The notes beneath the pieces were generated by a model. The model was not told the DNA's origin, ran no database searches, and was given only the letters and a program-made list of their open reading frames with translations. Positions 34,511 to 43,929 of a stretch of DNA of 64,000 nt are shown here, in pieces. Within the stretch, counting starts at the first letter, position 1; every line of letters starts with the position of its first letter. The position numbers and the translations under genes were made by a program. Location of the stretch: assembly GCF_000023945.1 (NCBI RefSeq), contig NC_013158.1, positions 434,001 through 498,000 on the forward strand, given 5' to 3'. This DNA comes from Halorhabdus utahensis DSM 12940 (GTDB lineage Archaea > Halobacteriota > Halobacteria > Halobacteriales > Haloarculaceae).

Positions 34511-36507
34511 TACGGTGTTCCTCCAGTGGGCGTGCAGATTTTGGCCTGGTCGTTCGCGTAGGCGACGTTCCAGTCGGGCGGACAAACAGCAGTCTCGACA
34601 GCTGCCGGTACTTGTGTCAGATCGGACCCCTCCGCCCGGTGGAACGTGACTGGACCGCTTGATTGGTACTCCCGGTAGATGACCGCGTCCGCCGTCGTTG
34701 CTGCACCCTTCTGAGTCAGTTCGAGATTGATAGCACGCTCTTCGTATCGCCCATACCGTTCGATTAAACCGATGTAAGGGTGATCCGAAGCGACCGTCGC
34801 GCCGGAGGCAGGCGGCTTCATCTCACGGATGGTATCCACAGTCGCGATCTCCGCTTCCGTGTAGGCAAAGCGCTTGAACTGGTCATCGAAGACCGGGTTA
34901 TCGAGCGTGGCTTTCTCGGCGACGGCCATCGATGTCGGGTAGCCCACCGAGACGAGGACAAACACCACGAGGACAACCCGACGATGTCCGGAACGGGAAA
35001 GATAGTACAGCCCGATGGCACCGAGCAGGGCCATCGAGACGTACAGGAACGCGATCCAGCGAGTGGGCAGGAGTGCGCGAAAGCCGAACAAAGACAGGCC
35101 GAAGACGGCCACGAACAGTCCGCCCCCGGCCAGCAGATAGGTGTACGTGAGGTCCGGGACGTGTTTCCAGCCGAGCATGTGAAGCCCGCCGACGACCGCC
35201 GCCAGCAACAGGAGTCCGAAGCCGAGCAGTTCGATATACGGAACGGTCTTGGCCAACAACGTCCCGGTCTCGACAGGCCCCCCGATCATCTGGGACGCTT
35301 CAGACCCCGTGCTGGCAAGGTTCAAGAACCCAGCCTTCGTCGACATAGCCTCCTGGACGACGGAGATTTCCGTCCAGAGGAACGTTCCCTGCCCCGGGAA
35401 GGGCGTGTTCGCCCACGACGCGACAGTCACCACGAGCGTGACGAGAAAGACACCACCGAGTGCACCAGCCGTTCGGTCGCCCTCGAACGCAGACCGTCCT
35501 GTCAGACCGAGCGTGACGGCGACGAGCGTGGCAATCCCCAGGAACACGATCGTGACCGCGGTCGATACCTGGTGGATGAACACGATCGCAAGGCTCGCCG
35601 CGAGCAGCAGGGCCACGACCCACCGTTCCGTGTATCCCACGAAAATCCTCGTCACGGCGTAAAAGACCACGAGGAACAACGCAAGTCCGAGACTTGTCGG
35701 AATAATGTACATCCCCCACCGGATGAATTGTTCGGAGAAGACGAGAAACGCCGTCGCGAGCAGCGCCCATCGCTCGGGGATGAGGAGCTTGCCGGTCCCG
35801 TAGATGAACAGCGCCGAGAGCGGGACAAACAGCCCAAGAGTCAGGTAGAGACCGTCGCGGGTGCTGCCGAAGAAGAGTTCGCCGGTCGCCCCGATGATGT
35901 GATATATCGGGGCCATGATATACTTGCTTTCGGCGAGCGGGCCGAGCGATCCCGTGCGGACGATCCCGTCGATGAAGACGGTGGCGTGCGTCCAGTTGTC
36001 GATGCCGACGTACCCCGGCGTCACGTACAGCGGAGCGAGCCGAAGGACGGTGCCGGCGACGAGTATCTCGAACAGAATGATCGCCGGGGTGAGATGGCCG
36101 TCGTCGACGAACAGTAACTGGGCCAGGATGGCCACACCCACCGTAGCGGTCAATAGGTAGACGAGGTTCGTTCGGGTACCAGCGCGGTGAATCGCCACGA
36201 CGAACCCGGCGAGCACCACGAACGTGAGCGTGGGAAGCAACTGGGCGACGGACTTCGGGAGCGTGACTGACGCGGTTTCGAGTCGCCGGCTCCGCCAGTT
36301 GACGAGGTTCGACACCCGATCCGGCCGGTTGATGAGATACACGACGCTCCCGACACCCGCCGCGAGAGGGATCACCAGGAGGAACGCCTGCGCGGCCAGC
36401 GTCCGAAGTCCGAGCAGGAGGATCGAGGCGGCGATCCCGACCTTCGCGGCGGAAATATCTACGTCGTGATCCATAGATAGCCACTTGGTGAACCCACGGT
36501 TGCTCAT
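34510..36507 (-). CDS. Large multi-TM protein, probably membrane glycosyltransferase-like
   Basis: About 665 residues from MSNRGFTKWL; MDHDVDISAA at 36474 is the alternative start. At least 12 hydrophobic segments are followed by a C-terminal extracellular domain of about 110 residues (VDTIREMKPPASG, IGLIERYGRYEERA). Loop 1 contains TPGYVGIDNWTHATVFIDGI with an Asp in the place typical for GT-C enzymes, and GPLAESKYIMAPIYHIIGAT follows. These suggest a lipid-linked-sugar or oligosaccharide transferase of the GT-C fold, but identity is not certain. It is translationally coupled to the DUF1616 protein. The 264 bp upstream (36508-36771) show no gene. Confidence 0.7.
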   Translation of the reverse strand: MSNRGFTKWLSMDHDVDISAAKVGIAASILLLGLRTLAAQAFLLVIPLAAGVGSVVYLINRPDRVSNLVNWRSRRLETASVTLPKSVAQLLPTLTFVVLAGFVVAIHRAGTRTNLVYLLTATVGVAILAQLLFVDDGHLTPAIILFEILVAGTVLRLAPLYVTPGYVGIDNWTHATVFIDGIVRTGSLGPLAESKYIMAPIYHIIGATGELFFGSTRDGLYLTLGLFVPLSALFIYGTGKLLIPERWALLATAFLVFSEQFIRWGMYIIPTSLGLALFLVVFYAVTRIFVGYTERWVVALLLAASLAIVFIHQVSTAVTIVFLGIATLVAVTLGLTGRSAFEGDRTAGALGGVFLVTLVVTVASWANTPFPGQGTFLWTEISVVQEAMSTKAGFLNLASTGSEASQMIGGPVETGTLLAKTVPYIELLGFGLLLLAAVVGGLHMLGWKHVPDLTYTYLLAGGGLFVAVFGLSLFGFRALLPTRWIAFLYVSMALLGAIGLYYLSRSGHRRVVLVVFVLVSVGYPTSMAVAEKATLDNPVFDDQFKRFAYTEAEIATVDTIREMKPPASGATVASDHPYIGLIERYGRYEERAINLELTQKGAATTADAVIYREYQSSGPVTFHRAEGSDLTQVPAAVETAVCPPDWNVAYANDQAKICTPTGGTP

Positions 36508-36771
36508 CGTCGAGAGCGACAACGGGAAGTTCTCGTTCGCCCACAAGGGGTCGTGCGCAACTGGTTCACGTCACCGCGACTAGCCATGTACGGTATCGGT
36601 AGCACTGGCGATACGTACAGCGAAACCAGTGATTGTTATGATCCCCGTACCGACCGTGAAACAGCGATTGACCCGAAGCAAACACCAGCCGAAGAACAGT
36701 CATGCGGTCGGGTCGACGAGAGGAGGCAAGGGTCGACCGGTCCGATCTCGTGGTTCTCCAGGTGTGGACAG

Positions 36772-37704
36772 TTACCGACTGACGGATGCATAGACCGACC
36801 CAATCCGCTTGCTCATGCGGTCGACGCCGATATCCTCCACGTGGCGACGGGCCCCCGAGCGATCGTCCTGCTCGAGGACGTCACAGAGCGCGTCGATGAG
36901 AGCGTCGTCGGTTCGACAAACGAACGAGTGAGAAACGAGCGCGAGGCGGTCGCCAACGTCCCCAACGTCGGTCGAGACGACCGGTAGGTTACAAGCCATT
37001 GCCTCCTTGACGGCGTTGGGCGACCCCTCGTGTTTCGAGGTGAGCAACAGCGCGTCCGCGGCGTTCATATACAGCGGCATGCGGGCGTGCGGGACGTCAT
37101 GCAACGTCTGGAGGACGACGTCGGCGTCCCGTCGTTCACGGACCCCAGAGACCACCGACTCGGCGCGTGGATAGTCCTTCACCGGGCGCTGTTTCGAGTA
37201 CGGAAAGAGGACGTGGGCAGCGTCGTCTCGCCAGCCGACCAGCTCGCGCGCCGCGTCCTGTGGGATCGGCCGGAACAGGTTCAGGTCGATGCCATGGGGG
37301 ATGACCGTCGTCGGCGTGTCGAGTTCCTCGGCCATCTCATCGGTCATTACGATGACCGCGTCGGCGCGTTTCGCACACCATCGACTCAGCCACCCGAACT
37401 CGCCGAAGAGATCCGATCCCCACAGCGATAGGACGACCGGACGTCTCGGTTGGGCCAGGGCCGCTGGTGCCGTCAAGCCATAATTGGCGTGAACGAGGTC
37501 ATACGAGCCACGGGACTCCCGGAGGACGCGTGGATAGAATCGAAGGTAATCGACGATCGATCGGGAGCTCGTTCCCGTATCCGTCGTCAGTCGCTCTCCC
37601 GGGACGGCAAGCGTCTCCCCCGTGATCCCCCTGCGTTCGAGAGCCGTTACCTGCTGCTGGAAGAACTGTGCGTTCGGGTTCGTGACGAGATTGAGTATGT
37701 GCAT
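36772..37704 (-). CDS. Glycosyltransferase family 4
   Basis: 310 residues from MHILNLVTNP. GT-B fold with LVHANYGLTAP and LSLWGSDLFGEFG in the N-terminal half, PTTVIPHGIDLNLFRP at the hinge and the family signature EGSPNAVKEAMACNLPVVST (E-x7-E, nucleotide-sugar binding) in the C-terminal half. It is somewhat short for GT4, as the acceptor domain is compact. No TM segment; it should act at the cytoplasmic face. It is divergent from the sulfatase-like gene, with 329 bp between that contain AT-rich promoter-like stretches (near 37761-37775 and 37830-37842) and no gene. Confidence 0.85.
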   Translation of the reverse strand: MHILNLVTNPNAQFFQQQVTALERRGITGETLAVPGERLTTDTGTSSRSIVDYLRFYPRVLRESRGSYDLVHANYGLTAPAALAQPRRPVVLSLWGSDLFGEFGWLSRWCAKRADAVIVMTDEMAEELDTPTTVIPHGIDLNLFRPIPQDAARELVGWRDDAAHVLFPYSKQRPVKDYPRAESVVSGVRERRDADVVLQTLHDVPHARMPLYMNAADALLLTSKHEGSPNAVKEAMACNLPVVSTDVGDVGDRLALVSHSFVCRTDDALIDALCDVLEQDDRSGARRHVEDIGVDRMSKRIGSVYASVSR

Positions 37705-38033
37705 CTCCACGGTGGAACCATGCTCCGGCACGGCCAGAGGACGCCACCAGACGGGATAGTAATGGGCTACATACTATCCGTCAAGTGTGATCATGCCTCC
37801 CCCATCTCGGTCCACGCGGACGGCATAGTAAACACACCATACCGTGTCACCAGACAGGGTTTTGCTGCGTGGTTTCAGTGTCGTCGGGATGTGGGGTAGC
37901 CGATCCGATCAGTCCGGCGGATGTCCCTGACTAACAAAACAGTGTCAGCCACAGAGTCCAGACCAGACGATGTCCGTCACAACGCAATTACCAGCAGGAG
38001 TTGCCCACGACCAGGCCCCAGCCAGAGAAACCG

Positions 38034-39338
38034 ATGAGTGAAACCCGCCCAAACCTCGTCCTCGTCTCGATCGACAGTCTCAGGGCCGATCATTGCGGAT
38101 TCCTGGGTGACGACCGCGGACTCACGCCGACGATGGACGAACTCGCCGACGATGGCGTCACGTTCGAGACAGCCATCGCACCCGGACCCCAAACCTTCTC
38201 GTCGATGCCGGCCGTGTTTACCAGCCATCATCGGCCGACAGGCGATCTGGAAACGTATCCTGGCGAGACAAACTGGAAGCGTCGCCTTGCCGCGATCGAC
38301 GGGCACCTCCGTCGGCATCCATCGCTTCCCGAGCGGTTGACGGAACTGGGCTACTCGACGGCCGGTTTCAGCCCCAACCTCTGGGCGTCGGCAGCCTCGG
38401 GGTTCGATCGGGGGTTCGATTACTTTGCCGATCTCGCCGGTGAGCCAGCCGACAGTAGACTCCATACGTTGCTGAGCCGGACGCCAGGAGTCGACGAGAC
38501 GAGCAAGCCCGTCGAGCTAACGCTTGACATGCTTTCCGGCAACTCGTTTTTCACCCGGTGGCAGCAGTTCTACGACGAACTCGACGCGGTTCGCCGTCGC
38601 CTCTCGGAGCCGTACTTTCTGTGGGTCTTCCTGCTGGACACCCACTTTCCGTTCCTGCCCACGCGCACATACCGTCAGGAACAGTCACTGCTTCGAATGT
38701 ATCTCAACACGGCCCGGACCGAGAAAGTCATGCGGGGACACGCCGAAACAGTGTCGACTCGCGCCCGTGAGTCGATGCAGCGAAGCTATCGGGACACAGT
38801 TCGATCGGTCGACGGCTTCCTCCAACGAATCCGCTCGGATCTAGCGTCGGACGATCCGGTGATGATAGTCCACTCGGATCACGGCGAATCGTTCAACGAG
38901 CACGACAACTACGGTCACCATCATCGGGAACTGTACGAGGAGAACATACACGTTCCCTACGTCGTCTCGAACGCCGGCACGACGGGGACGATCACCGAAC
39001 CGACCTCGCTCGCGACCATTCCGGAGGTCGCACTCACCATCGCCCGCGAAGGGGCTTTCACTCCCGAAACCGTCGCCGATACCGGCGTGGTTTCCCGGTG
39101 TGAGTACGGCACACACCAGGCAGTTCGATATCCACGGTTCAAGTATGTCGAACACGAGGACAAGCAGTCGTTGTTCGACCTCGAGAACGATCACCGAGAG
39201 ACAGTCGACGTCTCCGATGAGTATCCGGGTCGGATCGCCGATAGCAGGGCGCGGCTCGCCCGGTTGGAGCGTCACGATCGAGAGACCCACGAGCTCTCGC
39301 GTGCCGCCCGGAATCTCGCCGTGGAGTGCAACCTGTAG
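38034..39338 (+). CDS. Sulfatase-family (alkaline phosphatase superfamily) enzyme
   Basis: 434 residues from MSETRPNLVL. Metal site: Asp14 in VSIDSLRADH and the later HSDHGESFNEHDNYGHHH. The nucleophile position is Ser57 in TFSSMPAVFTS, the Ser-type form of the C/S-x-P-S/A motif; the Arg that usually follows is Val. It could be a sulfatase or a phospho-/sulfo-transferring enzyme acting on surface glycans. No signal peptide is visible, so it probably works in the cytoplasm, or is an enzyme of nucleotide-linked glycan handling. It starts a co-directional gene series to 48895. Confidence 0.82.
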   Translation: MSETRPNLVLVSIDSLRADHCGFLGDDRGLTPTMDELADDGVTFETAIAPGPQTFSSMPAVFTSHHRPTGDLETYPGETNWKRRLAAIDGHLRRHPSLPERLTELGYSTAGFSPNLWASAASGFDRGFDYFADLAGEPADSRLHTLLSRTPGVDETSKPVELTLDMLSGNSFFTRWQQFYDELDAVRRRLSEPYFLWVFLLDTHFPFLPTRTYRQEQSLLRMYLNTARTEKVMRGHAETVSTRARESMQRSYRDTVRSVDGFLQRIRSDLASDDPVMIVHSDHGESFNEHDNYGHHHRELYEENIHVPYVVSNAGTTGTITEPTSLATIPEVALTIAREGAFTPETVADTGVVSRCEYGTHQAVRYPRFKYVEHEDKQSLFDLENDHRETVDVSDEYPGRIADSRARLARLERHDRETHELSRAARNLAVECNL

Positions 39339-39565
39339 GGCGCCCACCTGCCCGTTCGTCAATCTGCCGGGTGGCCCAGAGTCAGGGCGATCAAGTAAGT
39401 GCAGGGATGGAGCGAAGGCGCTGCATAACAAAGCGCGTATCCGGATTACCGACGGTCGACGCTGGCGGCGACGGTGCCGGTCCCACAAAACCGGCCGCTT
39501 GCCAGTATACAGACCATGACGGTGAACACAACTTCGCACGTCCACGGACGCGACAGGGAGGAACG

Positions 39566-40147
39566 ATGACCCGCGCGAAAGTCGGTGACGACATCCATAC
39601 CGACGCGCAGACGACTGTTGGCTACGAGTACGACGAGGACGCCAGCCCGGCGATCATCGGGGAAGACGCGACGATCCGGAAAGGAACGATGGTGTACTGT
39701 GACGTCGAGATCGGCTCCGGCTTTACGACTGGCCACGATGCGCTCGTCCGCGAACAGACGACGATCGGGGACGACGTTATCCTCGGGACGAAGTCAGTTC
39801 TCGACGGTCACGTGACAGTTGGATCGGATGTGAGTATTCAGACTGGAGTGTACGTTCCGCCGGGGAGCGAGATCGGAGACCGTGTCTTTCTGGGACCGAA
39901 CGCCGTCCTGACTAACGACCCCTATCCGCTCCGTGTCGATGTCGACCTGGATGGGCCGACGCTCGGCGACGACGTCTCGGTCGGGGCGAACGCGACGATC
40001 TTGCCCGGAGTCACCATCGGAGACGGTGCCTTTGTCGCCGCTGGGGCCGTCGTTACGCAGGACGTTCCACCGCGTCGTCTCGCCGTCGGCGTTCCCGCCG
40101 AAATCAAACCGCTGCCGGAGGAACTCAGCGGGGGGAACGTCGCGTGA
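39566..40147 (+). CDS. Left-handed beta-helix acetyltransferase, WbpD/WlbB-like
   Basis: 193 residues; WbpD of Pseudomonas has 191. Hexapeptide repeats cover most of the chain (IIGEDATIRKGTMVYCDVEI and VTIGDGAFVAAGAVVTQDVP). The acceptor loop FLGPNAVLTNDPYPLR matches the WbpD family pattern GPxxVxTNxxxPR. WbpD N-acetylates UDP-3-amino-2-acetamido-glucuronate. GGGAGG at 39555-39560 gives a ribosome site for the ATG at 39566. The aminotransferase that would make its substrate starts within its stop codon (GTGA). Confidence 0.85.
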   Translation: MTRAKVGDDIHTDAQTTVGYEYDEDASPAIIGEDATIRKGTMVYCDVEIGSGFTTGHDALVREQTTIGDDVILGTKSVLDGHVTVGSDVSIQTGVYVPPGSEIGDRVFLGPNAVLTNDPYPLRVDVDLDGPTLGDDVSVGANATILPGVTIGDGAFVAAGAVVTQDVPPRRLAVGVPAEIKPLPEELSGGNVA

Positions 40148-41238
40148 TCCACGTTGCCAGTCCGACGTTCGGGACGGCAGAACAGGAAGCCGTTCAGGCG
40201 ATATTGGAAAGTGGAATGGTCGCTGACGGTCCGGAAGTCCGGGACTTCGAATCTGAATTCGCCGCCTACTGCGGGAGCGACCACGCCGTCGCCACCGCGA
40301 ACGGCACCGCAGCGCTGGTGGCTGCGCTCGAGGGGCTCGGTATCGGCGACGGCGATCGGGTCGTCACCACGCCGTTCTCGTTCGTCGCGAGTTCGAACGC
40401 CATCCGGCTGGTCGGGGCCGACCCCGTCTTCGCCGACATCGATCCCGAGACGTACAACCTTGATCCCGAGAAAACCCGAGAAATCGTCCGCGAGGTCGAC
40501 GCCGATGCGATCCTTGCGGTCCACCTCTACGGTCTGCCGGCGGCGATGGCCGAACTCGCTGAGATTGCCGACGAAGAGGACGTCGCTCTCGTTGAGGATG
40601 CTGCACAGGCTCACGGTGCGATGTACCAGGGAGACTACGTTGGCACCTTCGGGGACGCCGCGGCGTTCTCCTTTTACCCGACCAAAAACATGACGACTGG
40701 CGAGGGCGGAATGGTCCTCACGGACGAGGAGGCGGTCGCCGACCGAGCCGCGAGTTACATCAACCACGGACGGGCAAGCGAAGACGCCCCGTACGCTCAC
40801 GAACGGGTGGGCCACAACCTCCGCATGACGAGTATGGCGGCCGCAATCGGTCGCGTCCAGTTGGAACGGCTCCCCGACTGGATAGCGGCACGTCGGGACA
40901 ACGCGTCGACGCTGACTGCGGCACTCGAGGAAGTACCAGGCGTCACCCCGCCGGCAGAACCGTCGGGCGCGCGCCACGCCTACCACCAGTACACAGTTCG
41001 GTGTTCCGACCGCGAACGGGTCCGCGAACAGCTCGAAGCGGCCGACATCGGGACGGCGATCTACTATCCGACCCCGATTCCGGACCTCGAGCCGTACGCG
41101 GCCTACGACCCCGACATCCCGGTCGCCGAACGGGCAGCCGAGGAGGTTCTCTCAGTGCCGGTGCATCCCGACCTCTCGGCGGCAGATGTCGAGCACATCA
41201 GTGATGCCGTACGCAACGCTGCACTCCAGGTGCAGTGA
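40144..41238 (+). CDS. DegT/DnrJ/EryC1 aminotransferase, WbpE-like
   Basis: 364 residues from a GTG overlapping the acetyltransferase stop. PLP-dependent sugar aminotransferase: Asp152 (VEDAAQAHGA) pairs with the pyridine nitrogen and Lys181 (FYPTKNMTTGEGG) forms the Schiff base. NHGRASEDAPYAHERVGHN and QYTVRCSDRERV are typical. With the adjacent WbpD-like enzyme it would make the 3-acetamido group on UDP-2-acetamido uronic acid, or an equivalent 3- or 4-amino sugar. The specific regiochemistry is inferred from context only. Confidence 0.9.
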   Translation: MIHVASPTFGTAEQEAVQAILESGMVADGPEVRDFESEFAAYCGSDHAVATANGTAALVAALEGLGIGDGDRVVTTPFSFVASSNAIRLVGADPVFADIDPETYNLDPEKTREIVREVDADAILAVHLYGLPAAMAELAEIADEEDVALVEDAAQAHGAMYQGDYVGTFGDAAAFSFYPTKNMTTGEGGMVLTDEEAVADRAASYINHGRASEDAPYAHERVGHNLRMTSMAAAIGRVQLERLPDWIAARRDNASTLTAALEEVPGVTPPAEPSGARHAYHQYTVRCSDRERVREQLEAADIGTAIYYPTPIPDLEPYAAYDPDIPVAERAAEEVLSVPVHPDLSAADVEHISDAVRNAALQVQ

Positions 41239-41252
41239 GGATGATCGGTTGA

Positions 41253-41837
41253 ATGTGGCCGTGGGAGCACGCCGCCCTCGGGTACCTCGGGTACTCGCTC
41301 GGGTACCGTCTGCTGGGCCGGGACCCACCGGGGGATAGTGACACGGTCGCCCTTGGGCTCGCCACACAGCTGCCGGACGTGGTCGACAAGTCCCTCGCGT
41401 GGGGGCTTGGCCTGTTTCCGACCGGATTCGCCATCGCCCATTCCGTGTTCGTGGCGCTCCCCGTCGGCGTGGCCGCACTTGCGCTTGGCCGGCGAAGGGG
41501 ACGCGTCCGCGAGAGCGCGGGATTCATTATCGGGTACTGGTCGCATCTGGTCGCCGACGTGGTGAACCCGCTACGGGCAGGTGGACAACCGCTGTTCGTC
41601 CGTGTCCTCTGGCCACTGGTCGAAACGACAGCCTACGACGCCGATTACGGTCTCGGCCGTGGACTCGTCTACATCCAGGAGTTCATCGCAGCAGTACGAG
41701 CGATGAATCCCCTCGATGTACTCGTCCTGTATGCCCTGCTTCCAGGGATGACTCTCGCGCTCTGGATCGTCGAAGGAACGCCGGGGACAGCGGTTTTCCG
41801 GCGCGCATGCACCACCGTTCGGCACCGTGTGAGGTAA
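41253..41837 (+). CDS. YdjM/DUF457-type membrane-bound metal-dependent hydrolase
   Basis: 194 residues. N-terminal MWPWEHAALGYLGYSLGYR has the family's conserved His, ATQLPDVVDKS gives the LPD(V/L)xDK motif, and IIGYWSHLVADVV adds the SHLxxD motif; these acidic and His residues form the putative metal site. Three or four hydrophobic segments make it an integral membrane protein. Relatives (YdjM, YbcI) are described as membrane-bound hydrolases with unknown substrate. It lies 14 bp after the aminotransferase, inside the glycan series. Confidence 0.8.
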   Translation: MWPWEHAALGYLGYSLGYRLLGRDPPGDSDTVALGLATQLPDVVDKSLAWGLGLFPTGFAIAHSVFVALPVGVAALALGRRRGRVRESAGFIIGYWSHLVADVVNPLRAGGQPLFVRVLWPLVETTAYDADYGLGRGLVYIQEFIAAVRAMNPLDVLVLYALLPGMTLALWIVEGTPGTAVFRRACTTVRHRVR

Positions 41838-41937
41838 TCCGTCGGTGTCAGTGGCGCTGGAAAAGCCCGCCTACTCCCAGCTCGAACGCAGTAGGCGATG
41901 AATTACTAATCGAGAGACCCGCCTCTGCTGAGAAAGG

Positions 41938-42672
41938 ATGGAAAGACAGATTGACCGATTGCTGCCCAGTCTCGAATTCACGTACGACTGGTATCGGGCG
42001 CTCCTGGACCGCCTCCAGCACGAGGGATACGCCTTCCGGACGTTCTCGGAGGCCGTCGAATCGAACACGGTGTTGCTCCGACACGACGTCGATCTCTCGA
42101 TCGAGAAGGCCCTGACCACAGCGCGTATCGAAGCGGAGCGCGGGATCGAAGCGACCTATTGCGTCCTACTCACGTCCCCGCTTTACAACCCGCTCGAAGG
42201 AGCGGTCCGTGACAAGTTGCAAGCGATCGAATCGCTCGGTCACGAGGTGGCGCTACACTTCAGCACGCACGAATATTGGGACGACCGACCGGCAGACGGG
42301 GCGATCGAGTCGAAAGTCGAGGCCGAACGTGAGATCCTTGGGACAGTGCTCGAACAGACACCACGGACCGTCTCGTTTCACATCCCACCGAAGTGGGTCC
42401 TCGGCCGTTCCTTCGACGGATTCACCAGCACCTACAACCCGGCGTACTTCAACGAGATAGAGTACGTTGCCGATTCCGGACAACGCTGGCGAGACTCGAC
42501 GCCGTCGGTCACCGATCTCTCCTCGACTGTCCAGATTCTTACCCATCCCGGGCTATGGGGGGAGACCGATCGTCAGTTCGAGGAGTGCGTCGACCGCAAC
42601 GTGACCGAAGCGTGCCTTCGTGTCGACCGAAAGGCCCAACGGGAGTTCTGTGAGGGGGCGTACAGCCAGTGA
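41938..42672 (+). CDS. Polysaccharide-deacetylase-like protein
   Basis: 244 residues. The NodB-type metal motif is RHDVDLS (48-54), with further catalytic-region His in HFSTHEYWDD and HIPPKW, and a late HPGLWGE. The fold is compressed relative to classical chitin deacetylases, as in the group that works on biosynthetic intermediates. It may deacetylate a sugar such as GlcNAc within the glycan, which fits with the amino-sugar genes. No signal peptide, so it probably acts in the cytoplasm on a lipid- or nucleotide-linked substrate. Confidence 0.75.
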   Translation: MERQIDRLLPSLEFTYDWYRALLDRLQHEGYAFRTFSEAVESNTVLLRHDVDLSIEKALTTARIEAERGIEATYCVLLTSPLYNPLEGAVRDKLQAIESLGHEVALHFSTHEYWDDRPADGAIESKVEAEREILGTVLEQTPRTVSFHIPPKWVLGRSFDGFTSTYNPAYFNEIEYVADSGQRWRDSTPSVTDLSSTVQILTHPGLWGETDRQFEECVDRNVTEACLRVDRKAQREFCEGAYSQ

Positions 42673-42696
42673 GTAGAGTCATGACAGGACCGAACG

Positions 42697-43929
42697 ATGT
42701 ATAGAGAACACACCATCGCCGCGGTCGTTCCAGCGTATAACGAAGAAGGGTACGTCGGCGACGTCATCGACGGGTTACCGCCGTTCATTGACCGGGCGTA
42801 CGTCGTCGACGACGGGTCGACCGACGACACGTGGGCGGAGATCCGACGCCACGCCACCGAACGCAACGACGCTCACGACGGGCATTTCGATCGGCTCATC
42901 GTCCCGATCCAGCACGACGAGAACCGGGGGGTCGGCGGAGCGATCAAAACGGGATATCTGCGTGCTCGTGAGGAGGAGATCGACGTGACCGTCGTCCTGG
43001 GCGGCGACAACCAGATGGACCCGCGGGAACTCACACGATACGTCGATCCCATCGTCGACGGTATCGCGGAGTATACGAAGGGCAATCGGTTTGCCCGACC
43101 CGAAGACCGCGCCGCAATGCCCCGGTTTCGCCTCTTTGGGAACGTCGTCCTCTCGTATCTCACCAAGATCGCGAGCGGCTACTGGGAGAGTATGGATTCC
43201 CAGAACGGCTATACCGCCATCTCCCTAGCGGCACTCCGGGAGACGGACATCGAAGGGATGTACGAGTACTACGGCTACTGCAACGACCTGCTCGTCCGGC
43301 TCAACGTGGCCGGCGTCCGAATCGCGGACGTCCCCCGGTGCTCAACGTTCGCATACACCGACGGCTGGAAGAGCCACATCGACTACAGTGAGTACATCCC
43401 GCGGGTATCACTGATGCTGTTACGGGACTTCTGCTGGCGACTCCGGGAGAAGTACCTGCTCGAATCCTACAACCCCATTGCGCCGCTGTATCTCCTCGGA
43501 GTGGGGGGGTTGAGCACGGGCCTCGCCGGTGTTTTCGCCGCGTTGTCTCGCCGGACTGGAACGGCGGGGACGTGGTTCCTCTCGGCGCTGACCGGAGCAC
43601 TGGTCTTTCTCTACGCGGGAATACTTGATCGCGCTGACAACGAGTCCTTGGAACGACAAGTCGAACCAGCTTCCGGGGCCGAAGGCGACCAAGCGGCAGC
43701 GACGGACGCACCGACAGCGCCGGACGATCCATCGGCCGAGCCGGCACAAACTGACGGATCGGCGTCGGTAACACCCTCGAACCCCCATCCCGACGGCGGT
43801 TCAGACGAAGTGAAATACGATGGGTGTGACTCCGGACGCTTTCGAAACAACCGAAGACGCGATGATCGGGGGAGTGCGGGAGACGTCGAGACGGACGACC
43901 TGACCGAAGAGGGAGACAAGCATGAGTGA
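42697..43929 (+). CDS. Glycosyltransferase family 2 with C-terminal TM pair
   Basis: 410 residues. GT-A domain: AAVVPAYNEEGYVGDVI, VVDDGSTDDTW, ENRGVGGAIKTGY, and LGGDNQMDP at the metal site (D-x-D replaced by GDNQMD as in dolichol-phosphate-mannose synthase relatives). Two TM segments (YLLGVGGLSTGLAGVFAAL, WFLSALTGALVFLYAGIL) follow, and then a disordered, Ser/Pro/Asp-rich tail of about 100 residues. It probably charges a polyprenyl phosphate with a sugar. The stop overlaps the ATP-grasp start by eight bases. Confidence 0.87.
   Translation: MYREHTIAAVVPAYNEEGYVGDVIDGLPPFIDRAYVVDDGSTDDTWAEIRRHATERNDAHDGHFDRLIVPIQHDENRGVGGAIKTGYLRAREEEIDVTVVLGGDNQMDPRELTRYVDPIVDGIAEYTKGNRFARPEDRAAMPRFRLFGNVVLSYLTKIASGYWESMDSQNGYTAISLAALRETDIEGMYEYYGYCNDLLVRLNVAGVRIADVPRCSTFAYTDGWKSHIDYSEYIPRVSLMLLRDFCWRLREKYLLESYNPIAPLYLLGVGGLSTGLAGVFAALSRRTGTAGTWFLSALTGALVFLYAGILDRADNESLERQVEPASGAEGDQAAATDAPTAPDDPSAEPAQTDGSASVTPSNPHPDGGSDEVKYDGCDSGRFRNNRRRDDRGSAGDVETDDLTEEGDKHE

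Noticed and set aside
34780-36117. Plus-strand open frame of 445 codons opposite the large multi-TM protein
   Set aside because: Composition (Arg/Glu/Gln-rich) is the complement of hydrophobic codons; no domain.
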